From Oleiagrimonas sp963821885 (lineage in GTDB: Bacteria > Pseudomonadota > Gammaproteobacteria > Xanthomonadales > Rhodanobacteraceae), in contig CAWGFN010000004.1 of assembly GCA_963821885.1 (NCBI GenBank), forward strand, positions 62,001 through 126,000: DNA of 64,000 nucleotides, written 5' to 3'. The notes under the pieces were generated by a model that saw only the letters and a list, made by a program, of their open reading frames with translations, did no database searches and had not been told where the DNA came from. The translations under genes were made by a program, and so were the position numbers. This document shows, piece after piece, positions 54,998 through 63,000 of the stretch (the stretch's first letter is position 1; every line of letters begins with the position of its first letter).

Positions 54998-55522
54998 TCA
55001 GTCGGCGCGCGGCCACAGGTGCATCAGCGGGCCGTCGGCTCCGGCCACGGGATCGCTCCCCGGATGCGGCACGTTGTCGATGAGGGTGAAGACGGCACCG
55101 GGCACCGTGTCGGACTCGCGGTGCATGTCCACCTCGGTACCGCGCGGATAGGCACCAACGGCCACGAAGTCGTCGCTGGCCTCGAGGCCGCAATGCGCGG
55201 TACCTGCCGGCAACACCAGGGCGTCGCCGGCCGCGATCTCGACATCCTGTCCCGATGCACCGCCCAGGCGCAGGCGAGCGCGGCCACGGGCGATGCCGAA
55301 GGCCTCGTGCGCACTCGCGTGGTAGTGGTGCCATGGATAGACGCCGGCGCGCCAGGCGGGTGGCCAGTGATGGGCATCGAACAGTGACTCGAAGGCTTCG
55401 GCGCAATCGCCTTCGCCAGCGAAGACGCCGCGATACAGCAGGACCGGATAATCGGGGTGGTTGGGCACGCGGCCGTCGCCGCTGAAGCACATCGCCTCGG
55501 GTTCGGGCAGGCGCGGCCGCAT
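54998..55522 (-). CDS. cupin-domain protein (YjlB-like)
   Basis: 174 residues. The cupin metal motif is HHYHASAHEAFGIARGRARL, followed by GDALVLPAGTAHCGLEAS. It resembles YjlB-type cupins of unknown substrate. ATG 55522 overlaps the stop of the GNAT gene (TGATG), so the two are coupled. Confidence 0.85.
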   Translation of the reverse strand: MRPRLPEPEAMCFSGDGRVPNHPDYPVLLYRGVFAGEGDCAEAFESLFDAHHWPPAWRAGVYPWHHYHASAHEAFGIARGRARLRLGGASGQDVEIAAGDALVLPAGTAHCGLEASDDFVAVGAYPRGTEVDMHRESDTVPGAVFTLIDNVPHPGSDPVAGADGPLMHLWPRAD

Positions 55523-56070
55523 CACGCGTCGCGCCCCGCCCGCTGCCGCTGCCACGCCTGGCGCGTCTGGCCCCAGACATCGACGGTGTGCCCCTGGTAC
55601 GGCTCGGGCAGCGATGCCCTGCGCAACACGGACGAACCCAGCCGGCGGGCCAGGTTCTGCGAGGCCGTGTTCGCGGGATCGATGCAGTGGATGATGTCGT
55701 CCCAGCCCAGGTGCTCGAAGGCCCAGTCGATGGCGGCCGCGGCACCTTCGGTGGCATAGCCCCTGCCCCAGGCCTCGCGCGCCATCGCCCAGCCGACCTC
55801 GTTGCCGGGCCAGCCCTCGGGTTTCCAGGGGCCCAGCCGGCCGATCCAGCGGCCGGTCGATTTCTCGATCACCGAGAACATCGCAAAGCCCTGGAGGGAC
55901 CAGGCGCCGGCCAGTTGCAGGAACCCGCGCCAGGCCACCGCGCGGCTCTGCGGCCCGCCGATGAAGCGCGAAGCCTCTTCATCGGCCATGTTGGCGGCAT
56001 GGGCGTCGAAATCCTCGATCCGCGGCGGCCGCAGGATCAGGCGTTCGGTCTCGATGCGTGGCCCGGACAT
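55522..56070 (-). CDS. GNAT acetyltransferase (RimJ/RimL type)
   Basis: 182 residues: IETERLILRPPRIEDFDAHA at the N-terminus, GWAMAREAWGRGYATEGAAA (acetyl-CoA loop) and DPANTASQNLARRLGS. It acetylates an amine; the target is unknown. Lies eight bases downstream of the acyl-CoA dehydrogenase gene on the same strand. Confidence 0.9.
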   Translation of the reverse strand: MSGPRIETERLILRPPRIEDFDAHAANMADEEASRFIGGPQSRAVAWRGFLQLAGAWSLQGFAMFSVIEKSTGRWIGRLGPWKPEGWPGNEVGWAMAREAWGRGYATEGAAAAIDWAFEHLGWDDIIHCIDPANTASQNLARRLGSSVLRRASLPEPYQGHTVDVWGQTRQAWQRQRAGRDA

Positions 56071-56077
56071 GGGAGAC

Positions 56078-57250
56078 TCAGAATGCGTTGATGCCGGTCA
56101 GTTCGCGACCGACCACCAGCTGGTGCACGGTCTCGGTGCCCTCGTAGGTGATCACCGATTCCAGGTTCAGCGCATGGCGGATCGCCGCATGCTCGGTGGT
56201 GATGCCGGCGCCACCGAGCACGTCGCGGCACTCGCGCGCGATGTCGATGGCCATGCGCACGTTGTTCCACTTGGCCAGCGAGACCTGCGTGGGCGCCATC
56301 GCACCGGCGTCCTTCAGACGCCCCAGTTGCAGCGACAGCAGCTGGGCGGTGGTGATGCGACGCGCCATGTCGGCGAGCTTGAGCTGGATCGCCTGGTTGG
56401 AATTGACCGAGCGGCCGAACAGGATGCGCTCGGCGGTGTAGTCCAGCGCTTCCTTCAGGCACGCCTGGGCGGCGCCGATCGGCCCCCAGGTGATGCCGTA
56501 GCGGGCCTGGGTCAGGCAGCCCAGCGGGCCCTTCAGGCCCTTCACGTTGGGCAGCAGCGCATCGCCCGGCACGCGCACGTCGTCGAGGAACAGCGCCGAG
56601 GTGACCGAGGCGCGCAGGCTCATCTTCTTGTGCACTTCCTGCGCGGTGAAGCCCTTGGTGTCGGTGGGCACGATGAAGCCGCGGATGCCGTCGTCGGTCT
56701 GCGCCCAGACGATGGCGATGTGCGCCAGGTTGCCGTTGGTGATCCACATCTTGGCGCCGTTGAGCACCCAGTCGTCACCGTCCTTCTTCGCCACGGTCTT
56801 CATGTTGGCCGGGTCGGAGCCACCGTGCGGCTCGGTCAGGCCGAAGCAGCCGATGATCTCGCCAGCGGCCATCTGCGGCAGGTAGCGCTGCTTCTGCTCC
56901 TCGCTGCCGTAGGCGAAGATCGGGTACATGCACAGCGAGCTCTGCACCGAGGCGAAGCTGCGCAGGCCCGAATCGCCGCGCTCCAGCTCCTGGCAGATCA
57001 GGCCGTAGCACACGCCGTTCATGCCGGCGCCGCCGTATTGTTCGGGGATGGTCGCGCCGAGCAGGCCCAGGCCGGCGATCTCGGGAATCAGCTCGGTCGG
57101 GAAGCGGCCCTGGTCGAAGCAGTCGCCGATGATCGGCAGCACCTTTTCGTCGGTGAAGCGGGCGACGCTGTCCTGCACCATGCGCTCCTCGTCGGAGAGC
57201 AGGGAACGGATGTCGTACAGATCGAGCGGATTGAGGCGGGCGGCGGCCAT
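56078..57250 (-). CDS. gcdH: glutaryl-CoA dehydrogenase-like acyl-CoA dehydrogenase
   Basis: 390 residues. SGLRSFASVQSSLCMYPIFA, FGLTEPHGGSDPANMKT, WITNGNLAHIAIVWAQ and the C-terminal GGAGITTEHAAIRHALNLES with TYEGTETVHQLVVGRELTG are typical of GcdH. The catalytic glutamate is in YEGTE. It oxidises and decarboxylates glutaryl-CoA in lysine/tryptophan breakdown. ATG 57250 (MAAARLNPLDLYDI). A TACAAT -10-like box lies about 35 bases upstream. Confidence 0.92.
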   Translation of the reverse strand: MAAARLNPLDLYDIRSLLSDEERMVQDSVARFTDEKVLPIIGDCFDQGRFPTELIPEIAGLGLLGATIPEQYGGAGMNGVCYGLICQELERGDSGLRSFASVQSSLCMYPIFAYGSEEQKQRYLPQMAAGEIIGCFGLTEPHGGSDPANMKTVAKKDGDDWVLNGAKMWITNGNLAHIAIVWAQTDDGIRGFIVPTDTKGFTAQEVHKKMSLRASVTSALFLDDVRVPGDALLPNVKGLKGPLGCLTQARYGITWGPIGAAQACLKEALDYTAERILFGRSVNSNQAIQLKLADMARRITTAQLLSLQLGRLKDAGAMAPTQVSLAKWNNVRMAIDIARECRDVLGGAGITTEHAAIRHALNLESVITYEGTETVHQLVVGRELTGINAF

Positions 57251-57317
57251 GCGGGCTCCGGATGCGGTCGATGAAACCGCCATTGTAACGCCGCGCGAAG
57301 CGGCGCGCCCGGTCCTG

Positions 57318-58274
57318 TCAGTGATCGAATGCGTCCGCGCCGTAGCCGCCGTCCACGCCCTTGCTGGCGCGGGCCACCGCATCGTGCGGATGCAGGCTTT
57401 CGTGGTGCGCCACGCGCACGGCGAAATCGGCGATGCGCTCGTCGGCGTCCAGGGTGGCCTGGATGCGCCGCGCTGCGTCCTCGCAGAACATCAGGTTCCG
57501 CCCATTGGCCAGGGCGAAGGCCTGCTCGTCCTCGCGCTTGACCGCGGTCTGCACCGGCGTGCCCAGGGCGTCCTCGACCAGATCAATGATCGATTCCAGG
57601 GCGAATCCGAAGGCCGGCGCCATGCGCAGGCGCAGTGACGCCGTGCTGCGCTGCGCGTGCGGCGTGGCGACCATGCCCTGCTCGCTGCCCAGCCACGCCA
57701 TCACGGATTCGCGATCGAGCGCCGCGCCCGGCGCGAAATCGGCGGCGAACTGGTGCTGGATCAACTGGCGCGAGAGCGCGGCCGAGGCCGGACAGGTGGA
57801 GGAATAGACGATGTCGGTGGACAGCTCCACGTCGACCTCGCCGCCACGCATGGTGGCGGTGACGGTGACCGGGTAGCTGCGCCAGCCACTGTTGTCGCTC
57901 TTCAGCGCCCGGCGCCGCAGCAGATGCTCGAAGCGGATGCGCAGACGCGCGCGATCGGAAAGATCGCCGTGGGTCTCGAGGAATCCGTGCAGCAGCTTGC
58001 GCAGCATGCACGGCGCCAGCGGCTCGGCCGTCAACGCCTGCTCGACCAGCAGGTACAGCCGCGACATGTGGATGCCGCGCGCGTCCGGGCGGTGCAGGTT
58101 GACGTGCGCATCGACGCGGGCGGCCACGCGCTGCACCTGCCCTTCCGCATCGGCGACCAGCAGCGGCGCCTGGATCCCGTCCATGCCGACCCAGTCCAGG
58201 GTGCCGGACACCTGGGCCTGTGCCTGGTGGGCGACGTCGGGCAATGCACGGGCGGTGTTGTCGTCGATGGCCAT
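57318..58274 (-). CDS. folE2: GTP cyclohydrolase IB (FolE2)
   Basis: 318 residues. LDWVGMDGIQAPLLV at the start, the conserved cysteine in VYSSTCPASAALSRQLI, EDEQAFALANGRNLMFCEDA and VRVAHHESLHPHDAVA. Converts GTP to dihydroneopterin triphosphate for folate and queuosine; type IB enzymes work with several metals and can back up FolE under zinc limitation. ATG 58274 is used rather than the longer upstream frame. Confidence 0.95.
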   Translation of the reverse strand: MAIDDNTARALPDVAHQAQAQVSGTLDWVGMDGIQAPLLVADAEGQVQRVAARVDAHVNLHRPDARGIHMSRLYLLVEQALTAEPLAPCMLRKLLHGFLETHGDLSDRARLRIRFEHLLRRRALKSDNSGWRSYPVTVTATMRGGEVDVELSTDIVYSSTCPASAALSRQLIQHQFAADFAPGAALDRESVMAWLGSEQGMVATPHAQRSTASLRLRMAPAFGFALESIIDLVEDALGTPVQTAVKREDEQAFALANGRNLMFCEDAARRIQATLDADERIADFAVRVAHHESLHPHDAVARASKGVDGGYGADAFDH

Positions 58275-58382
58275 CGGGATTCCTGAGCTTTCGGACCCGG
58301 GAAAGGCGTCCCGGGGCAATACCTTACGCGATTTGGGGTCGGTTTGTGCCGGCGCAATGCCCACGCCGCGGGAACGCAGCGT

Positions 58383-59225
58383 TCAGTCCGGGCTGTGACG
58401 ACGCCAGGCGCGTGCCGCGGCCCAGGCGCGGAACACGCTGCCGGGCGCCGGACGCGCGCGCGACTGCTGCAGCCGGGCCAGCGGATCGGCCGCGGTCATC
58501 GCGCGGCGCAGCACGCGCTCATTTTCGCGCATCTGCAGGCCACGGAACAGGCTCAGCGGGCCCGAACGCGTGAGCGCGTCGCGACGCAGGCCGTCGATGT
58601 CGTTCAGCTGCTCGCGCAGGGCCGCGCGTCGGGCCGGGGTGTCCCGCGACAGGGCGGAACGATCCAGTCCGTGCCGCGCCAACCGCGACATCGGCACGGC
58701 CAGGCGCTCGTGCTCGTGATCGCGCTGCAACTGCGCGGCCGCTTGCAGCAGATGATCGATGACCGCCTGCGCCTCGGCCTGGCCGGCATCGGCATCGGCG
58801 CCGAACCACCAGCGCGTTTCCAGGCGCGCCAGGGCGCCATGGAAGGCCTGGGCACGGGCGCACTGCTCGGCGAAATCGGCCGGCGTGGGCGCCTCCAGCT
58901 GGGCCATGGCGGCCTGCACCGGGGCCAGCCAGTGAACGGGGTCGACGCGCGCGGCCTGCGGCGCCGCGAACAGCGCCTGGGTCAACGGGTGGCGGCCACC
59001 GCCGGCTGGCGCGCCAGCCAGCTCCTCGATCCACCAGTGCAGCTTGACCTGCGCCACCTGCGGTTCGCGGATGCCGTAGGCGGCGTCGAGCCACTCCTGC
59101 TCCAGCGCCGCCAGGGCCAGATGTCCCGCGTAGCGCCCTTCCTCGACGAAGGGCATGGCCAGCCGTCGCGACGGCCGCGCCTTGAGCCACTTGTCCAGGT
59201 AGCTTTGCAGTGCGGCATCGCTCAT
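58383..59225 (-). CDS. squalene/phytoene synthase-like protein
   Basis: 280 residues, all-helical: LQSYLDKWLKARPSRRLAMP, YGIREPQVAQVKLHWWIEEL and LSLFRGLQMRENERVLRRAM. It falls in the squalene/phytoene-synthase superfamily, but the usual DXXXD prenyl-diphosphate motifs are degenerate: the first site reads QVKLHWWIEEL. Activity is therefore uncertain; a ubiquinone-pathway or NDUFAF6-like assembly role is possible. Its ATG overlaps the gph stop, which places it in the ubiG-gph operon. Confidence 0.75.
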   Translation of the reverse strand: MSDAALQSYLDKWLKARPSRRLAMPFVEEGRYAGHLALAALEQEWLDAAYGIREPQVAQVKLHWWIEELAGAPAGGGRHPLTQALFAAPQAARVDPVHWLAPVQAAMAQLEAPTPADFAEQCARAQAFHGALARLETRWWFGADADAGQAEAQAVIDHLLQAAAQLQRDHEHERLAVPMSRLARHGLDRSALSRDTPARRAALREQLNDIDGLRRDALTRSGPLSLFRGLQMRENERVLRRAMTAADPLARLQQSRARPAPGSVFRAWAAARAWRRHSPD

Positions 59226-59899
59226 GGCGCGCGCTCCAGGCCAAGCAACGCCTGCAGCTCGGCGGCGTCGTCGACCACCCTGTCGGCGCCCCAGGCATGC
59301 GGATCGCCGCCGTCGAGGTAGCCCCAGGCCACGGCCACGGTGTACAGACCCGCGGCACGGCCGGCCTGCACGTCGCGCAGGTCGTCGCCGACGAACACCG
59401 CGCGCTCGGGATCCATGCCGCCGCGCTCGCAGGCCAGGCGCACCGGCGCGGGATCGGGCTTGCGCTGGGGCAAGGTGTCGCCACAGACGATCGCCGCCGT
59501 GCGCGAAGCCAGTCCCAGGCGCTCGAGCAGGGGCTCGGCGAGGAATCCGGCCTTGTTGGTGACGATGCCCCAGGGCACCTGCGCGGCCTCCAGCGCGGAC
59601 AACAGCTCGGGCACGCCGGGAAACGGATGCGAATCGGCGCCCATCATCGCGGCATAGAGTTCGAGGAACCGCGGCACCAGCGATTCCACGCGCGCCTCGT
59701 CGGCATCGGGGATGCCGCGCCGCAACACCGCGCGGGCGCCGCGCGAGACCACCTCGCGCACGCCCGGGTACGCCGCTCGCGGCAGTCCCTGTTCATCGCA
59801 CAGCGCGCACAGCGCGGCATGCAGGTCGGGGGCGCTGTCGAGCACGGTGCCGTCGAGATCGAACAGCACGCCCGAGCAGGGTCCGGGCAGCGCCCTCAT
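59222..59899 (-). CDS. gph: phosphoglycolate phosphatase
   Basis: 225 residues, HAD superfamily: motif I VLFDLDGTVLDSAPDLH, motif II IVTNKAGFL, motif III KPDPAPVRLA, motif IV VFVGDDLRDVQAG. Removes phosphate from 2-phosphoglycolate. The ATG at 59899 overlaps the ubiG stop by four bases. ubiG-gph adjacency is common in gammaproteobacteria. Confidence 0.94.
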   Translation of the reverse strand: MRALPGPCSGVLFDLDGTVLDSAPDLHAALCALCDEQGLPRAAYPGVREVVSRGARAVLRRGIPDADEARVESLVPRFLELYAAMMGADSHPFPGVPELLSALEAAQVPWGIVTNKAGFLAEPLLERLGLASRTAAIVCGDTLPQRKPDPAPVRLACERGGMDPERAVFVGDDLRDVQAGRAAGLYTVAVAWGYLDGGDPHAWGADRVVDDAAELQALLGLERAP

Positions 59900-60600
59900 G
59901 CCGGCCTGTGGGCGGCCAGGATGTAATTCACGGCCGTGGATCGCCCGATGGAAGCCTTGCGATTCAGTGGGTTGTATCGCAAACCGCATACCTCGTCGAG
60001 TTCCAGCCCGACCTGCCTGAGCATCCGCGCCAGCTCGGACGGACGCAGGAACTGGGCGTAATGGTGGGTCCCGCGCGGCAGCATGCGCATCAGGTACTCG
60101 GCGCCGAGGATCGCCGCGCCGAAGGCCGCCGGCGTGCGGTTGAGGGTGGACATGAACAGCCGTCCGCCGGGCTTGAGCATGCGCGCCAGGTCGGCCACCA
60201 GCGCGGCCGGGTCGGGCACGTGCTCGATCAGTTCCATGCAGCACACCGCGTCGAAGGTGCCGGCCTCGGCCTCGGCCAGGCCGGACGAGGACTGCACGCG
60301 GTAGTCCACCTTCAGGCCCGACTCGTGCAGGTGCAGTTGTGCCACGTCGATGACCGCCTGGCCGAGATCGACGCCGACCACGTCGGCGCCGGCGCTCGCC
60401 AGCGCCTCGCTGAGCAGGCCACCGCCACAACCCACATCGGCGACCCGCGCGCCATCCAGGCGCATGCGCCTGGCGACGAAGTCGGCGCGTACCGGATTGA
60501 GGTCGTGCAGGGGACGCGATTCGCCATCCGGATCCCACCAGCGCGCGGCCAGCTGGTCGAAACGGGCGATTTCCTCGGCGCTGACATTGGCGGTGGGCAT
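59896..60600 (-). CDS. ubiG: ubiquinone biosynthesis O-methyltransferase
   Basis: 234 residues. SAM motif I VADVGCGGGLLSEALASAG, ELIEHVPDPAALVADLARML and GTHHYAQFLRPSELARML. Performs both O-methylations in ubiquinone synthesis at the membrane. Starts with ANVSAEEIARFDQLAARWWD, the typical UbiG N-terminus. Heads the ubiG-gph-squalene-synthase-like operon. Confidence 0.95.
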   Translation of the reverse strand: MPTANVSAEEIARFDQLAARWWDPDGESRPLHDLNPVRADFVARRMRLDGARVADVGCGGGLLSEALASAGADVVGVDLGQAVIDVAQLHLHESGLKVDYRVQSSSGLAEAEAGTFDAVCCMELIEHVPDPAALVADLARMLKPGGRLFMSTLNRTPAAFGAAILGAEYLMRMLPRGTHHYAQFLRPSELARMLRQVGLELDEVCGLRYNPLNRKASIGRSTAVNYILAAHRPA

Positions 60601-60634
60601 GGCACGGAATCCTGGTGGACGGTCGAACGTCATT

Positions 60635-60889
60635 CTACCCGGCGGCCCATTCATGCACGCGCACGATGGACGCACCGGCCACGTGCAGGGGGTCGTCGTG
60701 GGCGATGTCGCGCGCCTGGGCCAGGTTCTCGGCGCGCAGCAGGTAGGCGCCACCGGACTGGTCGGTGAAGGGGCCGGCCAGCTCCAGGCGCTGTTGCGCG
60801 CGCAGCTGGTCGAGGAAGGCGCGGTGCGCGTCGACCAGGCCGGCATCGAAATCCGGCGTGCGCATCACGGTCACCAGGTAACGTTTCAC
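60635..60889 (-). CDS. YciI-family protein
   Basis: 84 residues from GTG 60889 behind GGGAGAG: VKRYLVTVMRTPDFDAGLVD, then LDQLRAQQRLELAGPFTDQS and DDPLHVAGASIVRVHEW. The ferredoxin-like YciI/YCII fold with a His/Asp pair; enzymatic role unknown. Lies 34 bases downstream of the deaminase gene. Confidence 0.82.
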   Translation of the reverse strand: MKRYLVTVMRTPDFDAGLVDAHRAFLDQLRAQQRLELAGPFTDQSGGAYLLRAENLAQARDIAHDDPLHVAGASIVRVHEWAAG

Positions 60890-60923
60890 GAACGCGACTC
60901 TCCCATCGGCTGGCGACAACCGT

Positions 60924-62300
60924 TCATCCGATCGCGGCGATACGGGTGCGCCAGGCGTCCACGCGGCCGAGCAGGTCGGGAATGTCCATGCCCACCGGGT
61001 CGCGGTCGGCCAGCCTGCGGCGGCCGGCGATCCACACGTCGCTGACCTGGTGCCGGCCGGTGGCGTAGACCAGCTGCGAGGCCACGTCGTACAGCGGGCG
61101 CGATTCCAGCGCATCCAGCCGCACGGCCGCCAGGTCGGCCTGCTTGCCGACCTCGATCGAGCCGATCTGCTCCTCCAGGCCCATGGCGCGCGCGCCGTGC
61201 AGGGTGGCCGCGCGCAGCGCGTAGGCGGCATCGAAGGCGTCGGCCTGCTGGGCCACGGCCTTGGCCAGCTGCGCGGCGGTACGCATCTCGCCGAACATGT
61301 CCAGGTCGTTGTTCGACGCGCAACCGTCGGTGCCGATGGCCAGGTTCACCCCGGCGCGGCGGAACTTCTCCGCCGGACAGAAGCCGGAGGCCAGCTTCAG
61401 GTTGGACTCCGGGCAATGCACCACCGACACGCCGGCTTCGGCGCAGGCGGCGATCTCGGCGTCGGTCACCGCGGTCATGTGCACCGCGATCAGGCGATCA
61501 TTGACCAGGCCCAGCTTCTGCAGGCGCTGGAAAGGACGCAGGCCGTTCTCGCGCCTGGCATCGTCGACTTCCTTCTGCGTCTCGTGCAGGTGCAAGTGGA
61601 CCGGGATGTCCAGTTGGTCGGCCAGCACGCGGATGCGCTCGAAGCTCTCGTCGGACACCGTGTAGGGCGCATGCGGCACGAAGGCCGTGCCCAGCAGCTT
61701 CTCGCCGCGAAGCTGGTCGTGAACCGCCAGGGCGCGCTCGAAGTACTCATCGCGCGTCCTCGCCCAGGGGCTGGGAAACTCGATCACCGGCAGGCCGACC
61801 ACCGCGCGGAAACCGTGGCGCTTGTAGGTGGCGCCGATGGTGTCGGGGAAAAAGTAGTTCTCGTTGGCGCAGGTGGTGCCGCCGCGCAGCATCTCGGCGA
61901 TCGCCAGTTCGACGCCGTCGCGGATGAACTCGGGCCCCATCACCTTGCCCTCGACCGGCCAGATGTGTTCTTCCAGCCAGGTCATCAGCGGCAGGTCGTC
62001 GGCCATGCCGCGCAGAAGGGTCATCGGATTGTGGGTGTGCGCGTTGACCAGCCCCGGGATCAGGGCATGCTCGGACAGCCGCACCGTGTCCTTCGCCGCA
62101 TATGCCGCGCGTGCCCGGTCGGTCGGCAGCAGGTCGACGATGCGATCGTCCTGCACCACCACCGCGTGATGCTCGAGCACCACGTCGTGGGGCTCCACCG
62201 GCACCACCCAGCGGGCCTCGATCAGCAGGTCGACGGGTTTGCGCACGGCTTCGTTCACGGGCACCTCGATGTACGGATGACGCGGCGCGTCCGGCGGCAT
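60924..62300 (-). CDS. mtaD: 5-methylthioadenosine/S-adenosylhomocysteine deaminase (TRZ/ATZ family)
   Basis: 458 residues, amidohydrolase fold. Metal ligands in PGLVNAHTHNPMTLLRGM, HLHLHETQKEVDDA, IAVHMTAVTDAEI and NLAIGTDGCASNNDLDMF. Deaminates MTA and SAH to inosine-type products. In xanthomonads mtaD-type genes often precede ubiG; here YciI lies between. ATG 62300 is used; GTG 62258, with GAGG just upstream, would remove 14 residues. Confidence 0.9.
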   Translation of the reverse strand: MPPDAPRHPYIEVPVNEAVRKPVDLLIEARWVVPVEPHDVVLEHHAVVVQDDRIVDLLPTDRARAAYAAKDTVRLSEHALIPGLVNAHTHNPMTLLRGMADDLPLMTWLEEHIWPVEGKVMGPEFIRDGVELAIAEMLRGGTTCANENYFFPDTIGATYKRHGFRAVVGLPVIEFPSPWARTRDEYFERALAVHDQLRGEKLLGTAFVPHAPYTVSDESFERIRVLADQLDIPVHLHLHETQKEVDDARRENGLRPFQRLQKLGLVNDRLIAVHMTAVTDAEIAACAEAGVSVVHCPESNLKLASGFCPAEKFRRAGVNLAIGTDGCASNNDLDMFGEMRTAAQLAKAVAQQADAFDAAYALRAATLHGARAMGLEEQIGSIEVGKQADLAAVRLDALESRPLYDVASQLVYATGRHQVSDVWIAGRRRLADRDPVGMDIPDLLGRVDAWRTRIAAIG

Positions 62301-62320
62301 GGCGCCGGAACGCCTCGGGT

Positions 62321-62340
62321 TCCGCGGCCACAGCCGCGGA
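62321..62340. terminator. GC hairpin after efp
   Basis: TCCGCGGC CACA GCCGCGGA, seven bases past the efp stop; no T-run, weak terminator. Confidence 0.4.
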
Positions 62341-62346
62341 CGGGAG

Positions 62347-62913
62347 TCACTTGACGCGGCTGACGTATTCGCCGCTGCGGGTGTCGACCTTGATCACCTC
62401 GTCCTGGTTCACGAACAGCGGCACGCGCACCACCGCCCCGGTCTCCAGGGTGGCCGGCTTGCCGCCGCCACCGGAGGTGTCGCCGCGCACGCCCGGGTCG
62501 GTCTCGGTGATCTTCAGCTCGACGAAGTTCGGCGGCGTCACCGACAACGGCGCGCCGTTCCACAGCGTGACCACGCACTCTTCCTCGCCCTTGAGCCACT
62601 GCGCGGTGTCGCCGACCGCGGCCTTGTCGGCCTGGTGCTGCTCGAAGGTGGTCGGCTCCATGAAATGCCAGAACTCGCCATCGGAGTACAGGAACTGCAT
62701 GTCGGTATCGACCACGTCAGCGCCGTCCACCGTCTCGTTGGCCTTGAGGGTCTTCTCGACCACGCGGCCATTCTTCAGGTTGCGGATCCTGATGCGGGTG
62801 AAGGCCTGGCCCTTGCCGGGCTTGATGAAATCGGCGTCGACGATCACGTAGGGGTCGCCGTCGACCAGGATCTTCAAGCCGTTCTTGACGTCGTTCAGAC
62901 CATAACTGGCCAT
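62347..62913 (-). CDS. efp: elongation factor P
   Basis: 188 residues, three beta-barrel domains. The modified lysine is K34 in ADFIKPGKGQAFTRIRIRN, matching EpmA/EpmB-type beta-lysylation. Rescues ribosomes at polyproline. ATG 62913 (MASYGLNDVKNGLKILVDG) is used; the long upstream frame is the antisense of epmB. Divergent from epmB, with a terminator-like hairpin in its leader. Confidence 0.97.
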   Translation of the reverse strand: MASYGLNDVKNGLKILVDGDPYVIVDADFIKPGKGQAFTRIRIRNLKNGRVVEKTLKANETVDGADVVDTDMQFLYSDGEFWHFMEPTTFEQHQADKAAVGDTAQWLKGEEECVVTLWNGAPLSVTPPNFVELKITETDPGVRGDTSGGGGKPATLETGAVVRVPLFVNQDEVIKVDTRSGEYVSRVK

Positions 62914-62926
62914 GCGCAGCTCCGAT

Positions 62927-62951
62927 ACGAAAAAGCCGCGCGTCGCGGCTA
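62927..62951 (-). terminator. Rho-independent terminator-like hairpin in the efp leader
   Basis: Minus strand AGCCGCG ACG CGCGGCT followed by TTTTTCG, about 20 bases before the efp ATG. It could attenuate efp transcription. Confidence 0.55.
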
Positions 62952-63000
62952 CAATGGAAACTTGTCGAGCGGCACGCACGGCGCCGCCCCCGGATCGCCC

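Noticed and set aside
52419..55387. Long plus-strand frames over the E1 fusion
   Set aside because: Antisense shadows; the minus frame carries the thiamine-diphosphate motif and full E1 sequence.
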